DNA of 5,304 nt from Anaerolineae bacterium. Lineage in GTDB: Bacteria > Chloroflexota > Anaerolineae > 4572-78 > J111. The stretch spans positions 1-5,304 of the forward strand of contig JAGRBY010000518.1 of assembly GCA_020433835.1 (NCBI GenBank), in the 5' to 3' direction. Positions 1-5,304 of this stretch are shown here, in pieces (position 1 is the first letter of the stretch; each line of letters begins with the position of its first letter). The position numbers and the translations under genes were made by a program. Below the pieces are notes generated by a model that was not told the DNA's origin, made no database searches, and saw only the letters and a list, made by a program, of their open reading frames with translations.

Positions 1-40
1 AGGCAAAAACCTGGGTTCTTTACCACGCTCCACGGTTTAA
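1..40 (+). repeat. Left 40-bp inverted repeat flanking the MtrA-like gene
   Basis: Positions 1-40 match the reverse complement of 1249-1288 at 37 of 40 positions. The outer 24 bases are identical, the inner 10 (CACGGTTTAA) are identical, and the three mismatches fall in the 6-base stretch between them. The two arms point at each other around one gene. The left arm begins at the first base of the window, so its outer boundary and any target-site duplication cannot be seen. It could be the terminal repeat of a non-autonomous mobile unit, or one copy of a dispersed genomic repeat. Confidence 0.9.
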
Positions 41-62
41 AAAGTCTATCAATGAGGTATCA

Positions 63-74
63 AAACCATGGTTT
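63..74. promoter_or_regulatory. 12-bp palindrome in the 5' region of the MtrA-like gene
   Basis: AAACCATGGTTT is a perfect 12-bp palindrome located 38 bases before the start codon. It could be a protein-binding site or a chance palindrome. No convincing -35/-10 pair was found in positions 41-96, so its place relative to a promoter is unknown. Confidence 0.3.
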
Positions 75-112
75 CAAACTAATTTCGGTATGTATCGGAA
101 GGAGTAGTTAGT

Positions 113-1228
113 ATGACCCCGAAAAAAGATCTTCAGACAGTTCGCGCTGAACTAGAAGCCGGTATCGCCTTGCCGAAGTGCCAACAATGCGGTTGTATGG
201 AAGGTGTGCTCAAGAATCTGGACGCCATTCTGCCTACCATTGGCACAGATGAGGCTTCGGCTCTGGCTAAAAGTGTATCCGTTTCACTCAAGCATATGCG
301 TTTGATTCAATACGCGTGTTTAGGGTGCGCGTATTGCTACCCTGCCGTTGCGCAAAATGCGTTCGGTCTGGCCTATCCTACCCTCAGTCAAGCAGCAGTG
401 GACCTAAGTTGTGAGTTCCGAGTCCACAATGAAGAGTGGCCACCCGTTGTAGGCGAATACTTTGTGGTAGACAAAGCCAACCCGGTGGCGGTTTCGACCC
501 TGGCCAGCGTTCAACTTGCCGAAGCGTTGGCCCACCGTAAACCAAACGGACTTGCAATTGTAGGCAAGACCGAAACCGAGAATATCGGCATCGATAAAAT
601 CGTCAAGAATGTCGTCACCAGCCCCACACTTCGCTATCTGATTGTCGCTGGTATAGAGCCGAAAGGACATCGCACGGGCCAAACGCTATTGGCTCTGGCC
701 GCAAACGGTGTTGACGAAAATGGGCGCGTTATTGGCTCGCCGGGCAAACGGCCTATTCTTCGTAACGTATCCATCTCCGAAATAGAGGCGTTCCGTGAAC
801 AGGTGCAACTGATAGACATGATGGGCTGCGAAAGTCCCATTGAGCTTAGCGGGCGCATTGAAGAGTTAGCTCAACACGTTGCGACTCCGTGCGGTTGCAG
901 CGAATGTGGCGGAAAGTCGGCCATTTCCATGGCGATGACGCCCAAGACAATAGCCGCCGAACCAAACGAAGTGGTGAAGCTGGATCAGGCCGGCTACTTC
1001 GTTATTATTCCGCTGGCGGACAAGCGGGTTATTAATGTTGAGCATTATGCCTACGATAATTCGCTGTTACGGGTCATCGAAGGTGTAACAGCGCGAGCAA
1101 TCTACCATACGATTATCGGTAACCGGTGGGTGACGGAGTTGAGTCATGCAGCCTATCTTGGAAAAGAGCTGGCCAAAGCCGAATTGTCCCTACAAAATGG
1201 CTTCAAATACATCCAAGACGGGGCGTAG
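113..1228 (+). CDS. Cysteine-rich MtrA-like corrinoid protein with C-terminal DUF4346 domain
   Basis: This is a 371-residue soluble protein with no signal peptide or membrane helix. Residues about 109-255 resemble subunit A of tetrahydromethanopterin S-methyltransferase (MtrA). They show the stretches LAIVGKTETENIGIDK, LIVAGIEPKGHRTGQ and NGVDENGRVIGSPGKRP. H186 in GHRTGQ aligns with the histidine that ligates the cobamide cobalt in methanogen MtrA. Residues about 287-370 (QAGYFVI, then HAAYLGKELAKAE) fit DUF4346, a domain known to accompany MtrA. The protein adds cysteine clusters at C23/C26/C28, C69/C72/C75 and C260/C262/C265, which suggest an iron-sulfur or other metal site. The C-terminal membrane anchor of archaeal MtrA is absent, and no other Mtr subunit lies in the window, so the methanogen sodium-pumping reaction is unlikely. 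Methyl or corrinoid carriage is inferred; the substrate is unknown. The start is supported by GGAAGGAG at 97-104, 8 bases before the ATG. Confidence 0.9.
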   Translation: MTPKKDLQTVRAELEAGIALPKCQQCGCMEGVLKNLDAILPTIGTDEASALAKSVSVSLKHMRLIQYACLGCAYCYPAVAQNAFGLAYPTLSQAAVDLSCEFRVHNEEWPPVVGEYFVVDKANPVAVSTLASVQLAEALAHRKPNGLAIVGKTETENIGIDKIVKNVVTSPTLRYLIVAGIEPKGHRTGQTLLALAANGVDENGRVIGSPGKRPILRNVSISEIEAFREQVQLIDMMGCESPIELSGRIEELAQHVATPCGCSECGGKSAISMAMTPKTIAAEPNEVVKLDQAGYFVIIPLADKRVINVEHYAYDNSLLRVIEGVTARAIYHTIIGNRWVTELSHAAYLGKELAKAELSLQNGFKYIQDGA

Positions 1229-1248
1229 TTCAATAGGGTAGCGCAACA

Positions 1249-1288
1249 TTAAACCGTGAAGAGAGGTAAAGAACCCAGGTTTTTGCCT
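1249..1288 (-). repeat. Right 40-bp inverted repeat flanking the MtrA-like gene
   Basis: This arm starts 20 bases after the stop codon of the MtrA-like gene. Read on the minus strand it matches positions 1-40 at 37 of 40 bases, including the 24 outermost. The similarity is DNA-level and lies wholly outside the coding frame, so it does not come from protein conservation. The spacing between the arms encloses one gene and nothing that looks like a transposase. Confidence 0.9.
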
Positions 1289-1303
1289 AAATTGTAAGCA
1301 TGT

Positions 1304-1317
1304 TGCTCAATTGAGCA
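1304..1317. repeat. 14-bp perfect palindrome in the convergent gap
   Basis: TGCTCAATTGAGCA is a perfect palindrome between the right 40-bp repeat and the third core copy. No T-run follows it on either strand, so it is a poor intrinsic terminator. It may be part of the loop between the opposed repeats at 1270-1284 and 1350-1364, or a protein-binding site. Confidence 0.4.
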
Positions 1318-1349
1318 CCAAATAAGCCTTTGCCGGTCGCATGCTCAAG

Positions 1350-1364
1350 AAAAACCTGGGTTCT
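1350..1364 (+). repeat. Third copy of the repeat core AAAAACCTGGGTTCT
   Basis: These 15 bases are identical to positions 5-19 and to the reverse complement of 1270-1284. They form an inverted pair with the latter across about 65 bases. The similarity stops at the core: the bases after it (AACGCTACC) do not continue the 40-bp repeat. This suggests the core is the dispersed unit and the 40-bp arms are longer versions of it. The rest of 1365-1451 shows only a short CACGA/TCGTG hairpin at 1373-1384 and no clear terminator for either converging transcript. Confidence 0.7.
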
Positions 1365-1451
1365 AACGCTACCACGATTTCGTGCAGAGCTACCTTCAAT
1401 AGCGAGGCCGCGGCTAACAGCGCTTTATCCAGCACACTGTTGAACTAAGAT

Positions 1452-2117
1452 CTACTCATCAGGTAGGTCGATTAGCCCGTCTCGAACGGCGGCCAGGACG
1501 GCTTGGGCGCGGTTGGGCTGATTGAGTTTGCTGAGGATGTGTTTGGCGTGGGTGCGAATGGTCTCTTCACTGACAAAAAGCTGCTCAGCGATTTCGCGGT
1601 AGGTGGCCGGGGTGGCCATGTAGCGCAGCACTTCCTTTTCGCGCGGTGTAAGCTGCACTGCTTTCTTGGCGGGCGCGGCGTTTTGGCGTACCGTCATTTT
1701 TTCCAGCACGCGGCGGGCCATGGTGGGGTGGAGATACGCTTCGCCGTGGGCTACGGCCCGGATGGCTTTGGCCAGTTCGTTGGGTTCGATGTCTTTGGGA
1801 ACGTAGCCGTTGACGCCGGAGGTAACCAGATCGATGATGCCCTCGTCGATCTCGACGCCGGTGAGGATAAGGACTTTGGTGTCGGGCAGTTTGTCTTGCA
1901 GGGCGGCGGTGGTGGCCCGGCCATCCATTTCGGGCATCATCAAATCGAGCAAGACAATGTCAGGCTGCAGTTGGTGGGCCAATTCCAGGGCACGAATACC
2001 ATTTTCAGCTTCGCCCGCGATTTCAAAGTCCGGCTCAAGACGCAGCACCATCATCAAACCTTTGCGCACCACGGCGTGGTCGTCCACAATGAGAATACGA
2101 ATCTTGGGGTTACTCAT
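1452..2117 (-). CDS. NarL/FixJ-family response regulator (receiver plus LuxR-type HTH)
   Basis: This is the DNA-binding output protein of the two-component pair and is 221 residues long, normal for the family. Numbering is from the chosen start. The receiver domain (about 5-120) has the acidic pair D12/D13 in ILIVDDH, the phosphoacceptor D58 in VLLDLMMPEMDG, T86 in LILTG and K108 in YVPKD, so all switch residues are present. The C-terminal LuxR-type HTH begins at LTPREKEVL (156-164), with the recognition helix in SEETIRTHAKHILSKL (183-198). Phosphorylation should promote dimerisation and DNA binding. It follows the sensor kinase in the same operon, and its ATG overlaps the kinase stop. The frame could also open at an ATG two codons upstream (2123), but the Shine-Dalgarno spacing favours 2117. 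Target genes are not known; the divergent acetyl-CoA synthetase is a candidate. Confidence 0.97.
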   Translation of the reverse strand: MSNPKIRILIVDDHAVVRKGLMMVLRLEPDFEIAGEAENGIRALELAHQLQPDIVLLDLMMPEMDGRATTAALQDKLPDTKVLILTGVEIDEGIIDLVTSGVNGYVPKDIEPNELAKAIRAVAHGEAYLHPTMARRVLEKMTVRQNAAPAKKAVQLTPREKEVLRYMATPATYREIAEQLFVSEETIRTHAKHILSKLNQPNRAQAVLAAVRDGLIDLPDE

Positions 2118-3978
2118 AACCATTTCTCCTGTCGATAGGGATGCGCACCAAAACCTGGGTGCCGCGCTTGTTTTGGCTTAGAACTTCAAATTCACCGTGT
2201 AAATTTTCCACCCGCTCGCGGATACCGCGCAGGCCAAATTTATCGCGATTGTGAAGCCGCGTCAGGGCAATTTTGGTATCAAAGCCCCGGCCCTGGTCGC
2301 GGATACTGAGTTGAACTTCATCCGGCTCAACGTACAGGCTAACCCTGGCGGCGTTAACGTCGGCGTGATGGGCGACGTTGGCCAGCCCTTCCTGGGTGAT
2401 GCGATACAGCGTGCGGCGAATAAAGGGCGACAACGCATCGAAATCACCGCCGATAGTGAAATCGACATGAAAATCGTTCGAGCCGGAACAGTGGGCTACG
2501 TACTTGTGCAGATCGAGCTTGAACTGCTCCAGCGTTAGCTCCGACGGCCAGATGTCGAGAATGGAGTGGCGTACTTCCTGGCGAACCTGCTCGGCCAGGT
2601 TGCGCAGGTCGACCAGCTCTTGCTGAACCACGTCCACCTGCTCGGGCAGCATCTTAATACAGGCATCGAGCGTGAAGACGGTGCCAAACAATGATTGGGC
2701 GACCGAGTCGTGAATGTCGCGGGCAATGCGGTTGCGCTCTTGCTCTACGGCCAGCTGTTTCACCCGGTTGATGGTGCCCAAGGCCACCGCTGCCTGGCTG
2801 GCAACGGCTGTTAAGCCCACAATCTGGTCGTCTGAAAGGTTCTCGCGCCCGCCTTCGGCTGTGACCAACAAAATGCCGACCAACTCCTCTTGCAGCACCA
2901 TCGGCAGGCTTAACCAGGGCAGCCGGCTGAGCCATTCGCCTAAGACCTCGTCAACAACGCCGGGCCGGTCGTTGAACCACCAGCCGCCGCGATGGGCCAG
3001 TAGCTCTTCGATAATTGGACCGCTGGCCGGGGTGAGGGCGATGGGATTGAGGGCCGAGAGCAGATCGTCATTGAGGGGGCGCATCTGCCACTGTTCCAGG
3101 CGTGATGTGGACGGATTGACCAGCCCCACAATAGCCTGCGAAAAGCCTAGCTCTTCAGTAACGGCCCGCAGCACGCGTTGCTGCGCTGATTTAATGTCGG
3201 ATGCGCCTTGCAGCATAAGGGTTAGATCGTGAATGATTTCAAGCTGATGGTGGGCGGCAGCCAGTTCGGCATTCTGAGTGGTTAGATCATCGCGGGCGGC
3301 GGCCAGTTTGTCGTTTTGGGTGGTCAGGTCATCGCGGGCGGCGGCCAGTTGCTGGTGCGTACCTTGCAGTTGCTTGAGCAGTTCTGATAGGCTGCCGAAC
3401 AGAATGGTCACCAGCCACATACCCGCCACCTGATTAACCAACAGATGGGCCTCAACAATAAGCGGGTAGGCCTGATTGCCAATAAATAGGGTGGTCAGAT
3501 AAATAAAGGTAAAGCTGCCGACCGACCACAAAGCGCCTTTCATTTGAAAAAAGAAAGCGGCGGCCAACAGCGGGCTTAAGGCGTAAAGGGTGTACGGGCT
3601 TTCGGTTACACCGCTCAGCGTCAAAAGTACGGCCATCGAGAAGATGTCAACGCCGATAAAGAAGGGGTCTTCAAATATAATGCGTTTGAGCGGTTGATGA
3701 AAGAGGGTGATAAGGCAGGTGATGCCGATGGCGGTCACCAGCAAGAAAATGGGCGACATGGAGGAGTCGAAAGCATTGACCGTAATTTGAAACAGCCAAA
3801 TGACAATGAACAGGCTAATCCAACGGTAAGCCAATAGGAACAAAGCTATCCGATGCTGGGGAGTTACGGCCTTTGGAATTATATCATTAAGTACACGAAT
3901 CATTGTGTAATGAAAGATGTGATTATATGAATGGTTTCCGGCTACGGTCATCTTAGATAAAGATACGTATTTTGGCAA
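2110..3978 (-). CDS. Membrane-bound NarL-type sensor histidine kinase with GAF domain
   Basis: The longest reading is 622 residues. About six hydrophobic segments span residues 43-198, with little periplasmic sequence between them. A coiled-coil linker (about 199-247) contains a 14-residue direct repeat, and a GAF-like domain follows (about 248-403). The HisKA_3 domain has the phosphoacceptor H423 in ERNRIARDIHDSVAQSL. Its HDxxxQ motif (H423, D424, Q428) is the one NarX-type kinases use for both kinase and phosphatase activity. The HATPase domain carries the N-box around N534 (QEGLANVAHHA), G1 DQGRGFD (561-567) and G2 GLRGIRER (582-589), so it should be active. Its partner is the overlapping downstream regulator. 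The stimulus is unknown; neither the membrane part nor the GAF shows a diagnostic ligand motif. The start is uncertain. The TTG at 3978 has only a weak AGGA 11 bases upstream. In-frame ATGs lie at 3951 and 3903, and the latter is preceded by a minus-strand TATAAT. Confidence 0.95.
   Translation of the reverse strand: MPKYVSLSKMTVAGNHSYNHIFHYTMIRVLNDIIPKAVTPQHRIALFLLAYRWISLFIVIWLFQITVNAFDSSMSPIFLLVTAIGITCLITLFHQPLKRIIFEDPFFIGVDIFSMAVLLTLSGVTESPYTLYALSPLLAAAFFFQMKGALWSVGSFTFIYLTTLFIGNQAYPLIVEAHLLVNQVAGMWLVTILFGSLSELLKQLQGTHQQLAAARDDLTTQNDKLAAARDDLTTQNAELAAAHHQLEIIHDLTLMLQGASDIKSAQQRVLRAVTEELGFSQAIVGLVNPSTSRLEQWQMRPLNDDLLSALNPIALTPASGPIIEELLAHRGGWWFNDRPGVVDEVLGEWLSRLPWLSLPMVLQEELVGILLVTAEGGRENLSDDQIVGLTAVASQAAVALGTINRVKQLAVEQERNRIARDIHDSVAQSLFGTVFTLDACIKMLPEQVDVVQQELVDLRNLAEQVRQEVRHSILDIWPSELTLEQFKLDLHKYVAHCSGSNDFHVDFTIGGDFDALSPFIRRTLYRITQEGLANVAHHADVNAARVSLYVEPDEVQLSIRDQGRGFDTKIALTRLHNRDKFGLRGIRERVENLHGEFEVLSQNKRGTQVLVRIPIDRRNGYE
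2126..2130 (-). promoter_or_regulatory. Shine-Dalgarno site that decides the response-regulator start
   Basis: On the minus strand AGGAG is followed by AAATGGTTATGAGTAA. It lies 2 bases before the first in-frame ATG (2123) and 8 bases before the second (2117). The second spacing is normal and the first is too short, so translation should begin at 2117. This ATG overlaps the kinase TAA by 8 bases, which implies translational coupling of kinase and regulator. Confidence 0.75.
3265..3348 (-). repeat. 42-bp tandem repeat in the kinase linker
   Basis: Two adjacent 42-bp units (3307-3348 and 3265-3306) match at 35 of 42 positions, with an identical block of 20 bases. They encode LAAARDDLTTQNDK and LAAARDDLTTQNAE, followed by a degenerate third unit starting LAAAHHQLE. 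The 14-residue period equals two heptads, so adding or losing a unit would keep the coiled coil in register between the last membrane helix and the GAF domain. Confidence 0.85.
3922..3927 (-). promoter_or_regulatory. Possible -10 element for the two-component operon
   Basis: The minus strand reads TATAAT here, 18 bases upstream of the in-frame ATG at 3903. The hexamer 17 bases further up, TGACCG, is a poor -35. If used, it would give a very short leader and favour the ATG at 3903 as the kinase start. Another minus-strand TATAAT lies at 4059-4064, also without a good -35. The kinase promoter is therefore not settled. Confidence 0.25.
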
Positions 3979-4039
3979 GTATCTTTTTGTCCTACAAGCA
4001 TTTCTTCTTAAATATATTGTGAAATCGACCTGTAAACGG

Positions 4040-4068
4040 TTGACAAATTTAAATTTGTATTATATTAT
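4040..4068 (+). promoter_or_regulatory. Sigma70-type promoter for acetyl-CoA synthetase
   Basis: TTGACA (4040-4045) is separated by 17 bases from TATTAT (4063-4068). This is a perfect -35, an ideal spacer and a -10 with one mismatch to TATAAT, inside an AT-rich stretch. Transcription would begin near 4075 and run right into the acetyl-CoA synthetase gene, leaving a leader of about 250 nt. The promoter overlaps two palindromes, which suggests it is regulated. Confidence 0.7.
4043..4058. promoter_or_regulatory. 16-bp perfect palindrome over the -35 and spacer, candidate operator
   Basis: ACAAATTTAAATTTGT is a perfect palindrome. It can be read as two 7-base half-sites, ACAAATT and AATTTGT, separated by TA. 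That is the 7-2-7 spacing known for dimer binding by NarL-family regulators, although the half-site does not match the E. coli NarL heptamer. It overlaps the -35 and most of the spacer, where a bound protein would block RNA polymerase. It lies between the two-component operon and the acetyl-CoA synthetase gene. AT-rich DNA yields such palindromes by chance more often than mixed DNA does. Confidence 0.5.
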
Positions 4069-4078
4069 GCTATAGCAT
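4067..4078. promoter_or_regulatory. 12-bp palindrome over the -10 end and predicted start site
   Basis: ATGCTATAGCAT is a perfect palindrome covering the last -10 bases and the expected transcription start. Its centre is 22 bp from the centre of the 16-bp palindrome, close to two helical turns, so two bound dimers would lie on the same face of the DNA. The half-sites differ from those of the first palindrome, so the two may bind different proteins. Confidence 0.35.
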
Positions 4079-4328
4079 TGTCTACACTACATGTGCATTT
4101 GGCTATGCGAGAGGGCACGGGCTACACCTCTCCGTATTACACCGCTTCATCATTAATCACCAAGATTATCCATAGCAAGTTTTTTTTAGCTACGTTGTAG
4201 TTGTGGGACCAAGGTTAAAACCTCACAACCCTCATTATTATACGCTGTAGATCCCCTTAATTAGTACGCTTACTTAAAAACCCTAAAAATTGTTTGTATT
4301 GATAAGAGAATCCAAGGGAGGATTATAT
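4075..4328 (+). other. Long untranslated leader of the acetyl-CoA synthetase gene
   Basis: About 250 nt separate the predicted transcription start from the ATG. The leader holds a possible hairpin with 6-bp stem GAGAGG/CCTCTC (4109-4132) and an 8-base T-run at 4180-4187 with no GC-rich stem before it. A two-part hairpin follows at 4200-4229, in which GTTGTG pairs with CACAAC and AGGTT pairs with AACCT. I could not match it to a known riboswitch class. The remainder of 3979-4039 shows nothing beyond AT-rich sequence. Confidence 0.35.
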
Positions 4329-5304
4329 ATGAGTGCTAAAGAAACGATGGAAGTTAGCGAAGCGCAAATTGCCGTTCACTGGCAGGAAGAAGATTATTTT
4401 CATCCTTCAACCGAATTTATTGCGCAAGCGAATATGACAGATACGTCGCTGTATGAGCGGTTTAGCTTAGACAATTTTCCGGAATATTTTAAGGAATATG
4501 CTGATTTGCTAGACTGGTTTGAATATTGGCATACAACGCTCGATACCAGCGATGCACCCTGCTTTAAGTGGTTTGTGGGCGGTAAAATTAACGCTTCTTA
4601 TAACTGCATCGACCGACACCTGGCCAAAAATCGCAATAAAACGGCGCTGCTTTATCTGCCTGAGCCGGAAGATGAGCTGCATCAACCCATTACCTACCAG
4701 GAGTTGTGGGTACGGGTTAATGAAACGGCGGCTATGCTGCGCGATTTCTGCGGCGTTCAGCAAGGCGACCGTGTCACCATCCATATGCCGATGGTGCCCG
4801 AACTGCCGGTTACGATGTTGGCCTGCGCTCGATTAGGGGCTATTCACTCGGTGGTTTTCGGTGGCTTTAGCGGTAAAGCCTGCGGCGAAAGAATCTCTGA
4901 CTCCGGCAGTAAAGTGCTGGTTACGATGGATGCCTACTACCGTAACGGCAAACTGCTGGAACACAAAGACAAGGCCGATGAAGCGGTTCAGGTTGCGGAA
5001 GATGAAGGCCAGGAAGTAGAAAAGGTATTGGTCTGGCAGCGCTATCCCGGCAAGTATTCGGCTCAAACCCCGATGGTCGAAGGCCGCGATGTCTTGGCCT
5101 ACGATGTGCTTAAAGATTTTGTCGGCAAGCGCGTTGAGCCGGTTCGCGTTCCGGCGGAAGATCCGCTGTTCTTGATGTACACTAGTGGTACGACCGGTCG
5201 GCCCAAGGGCTGCCAGCACGGCACCGGCGGCTATCTAGCTTATGTAGCCGCCACGTCGAAGTATGTCCAGGATATTCATCCGGAAGATGTCTACTGGTGT
5301 ATGG
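4329..5304 (+). CDS. acs: Acetyl-CoA synthetase (AMP-forming), 3' end cut by the window
   Basis: The first 325 codons are present and the frame is open to the window end; the family is usually about 650 residues, so roughly half is seen. The enzyme adenylates acetate with ATP and transfers the acetyl group to CoA in the cytoplasm, allowing growth on or recapture of acetate. Residues about 42-96 fit the acetyl-CoA synthetase N-terminal domain (YERFSLDNFPEYF, then FKWFVGGKINASYNCIDRHL). The AMP-binding domain follows, with ITYQELW (121-127), LGAIHSVVFGGFS (169-181) and the ATP-binding loop YTSGTTGRPKG (284-294). Just after the loop it reads CQHGTGGYL, where Salmonella Acs has VLHTTGGYL; this may mark a subfamily. 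The acyl-pocket tryptophan and the acetylated lysine lie beyond the window, so a propionate-type preference cannot be excluded. AAGGGAGG (4314-4321), 7 bases before the ATG, supports the start. It is divergent from the sensor kinase operon. Confidence 0.93.
   Translation, partial: MSAKETMEVSEAQIAVHWQEEDYFHPSTEFIAQANMTDTSLYERFSLDNFPEYFKEYADLLDWFEYWHTTLDTSDAPCFKWFVGGKINASYNCIDRHLAKNRNKTALLYLPEPEDELHQPITYQELWVRVNETAAMLRDFCGVQQGDRVTIHMPMVPELPVTMLACARLGAIHSVVFGGFSGKACGERISDSGSKVLVTMDAYYRNGKLLEHKDKADEAVQVAEDEGQEVEKVLVWQRYPGKYSAQTPMVEGRDVLAYDVLKDFVGKRVEPVRVPAEDPLFLMYTSGTTGRPKGCQHGTGGYLAYVAATSKYVQDIHPEDVYWCM

Noticed and set aside
1373..1384. Short hairpin CACGA/TCGTG as terminator of the two-component operon
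   Set aside because: The stem is five pairs with a 2-base loop and has no T-run on the minus strand, so it is too weak to call.
1503..2138. Long + strand frame of 211 codons opposite the response regulator
   Set aside because: It is antisense to a textbook response regulator and gives a glycine-, histidine- and phenylalanine-rich sequence with no domain, as expected for the shadow of a GC-biased gene.
2150..2160. AAAACCTGGGT, similar to the intergenic repeat core
   Set aside because: It lies inside the kinase C-terminus, where it encodes TQVL of the conserved final strand (RGTQVLVRIP). Only 11 bases match, so chance plus coding constraint explain it.
4091..4156. Possible 21-residue leader peptide (MCIWLCERARATPL...) in the acs leader
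   Set aside because: There is no Shine-Dalgarno sequence before the ATG, and the frame is short enough to occur by chance. No attenuator with a GC-rich stem and T-run follows it.
4154..4187. Terminator-like T-run (4180-4187) after a TAATC/GATTA stem
   Set aside because: The stem is five AT-rich pairs and ends 11 bases before the T-run, so it does not make a credible intrinsic terminator.
4833..5219. Minus-strand frame of 128 codons within acs
   Set aside because: The opposite frame encodes clear acetyl-CoA synthetase motifs. The antisense product has no recognisable family and no supporting ribosome site was seen.

Overview
The window looks like a bacterial chromosomal segment of moderate GC with AT-rich intergenic DNA. 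It holds four protein genes and two well-structured non-coding stretches. No RNA gene, CRISPR array or recognisable transposase is visible. The lineage cannot be fixed from the sequence. A stand-alone MtrA/DUF4346 protein, a large NarL-type kinase and dispersed AAAACCTGGGTTC-like repeats would fit an environmental Chloroflexota-like bacterium, but this is inference at low confidence.

Region 1-1288 is a self-contained unit. A + strand gene for a 371-residue, cysteine-rich, cobamide-binding MtrA-like protein (113-1228) sits between two 40-bp inverted repeats (1-40 and 1249-1288) that match at 37 of 40 positions. A third copy of the repeat core lies at 1350-1364. Positions 1229-1451 form the convergent gap between this gene and the next operon, and carry only these repeats and a palindrome.

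Region 1452-3978 is a minus-strand two-component operon. A membrane-bound, GAF-containing NarL-type sensor kinase is followed by a NarL/FixJ response regulator whose start overlaps the kinase stop codon. The pair should act as a phosphorelay that ends in a DNA-binding regulator.

Region 3979-4328 is the 350-bp divergent control region. It contains a near-consensus sigma70-type promoter facing right, a 16-bp perfect palindrome across its -35 and spacer, a second 12-bp palindrome just past its -10, and a leader of about 250 nt with two possible hairpins. It leads into an acetyl-CoA synthetase gene (4329 onward) that is cut by the window end. A plausible reading is that the two-component system controls the divergent acetate-activation gene, its own operon, or both. 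This is inferred from adjacency and operator architecture and is not shown by the sequence.
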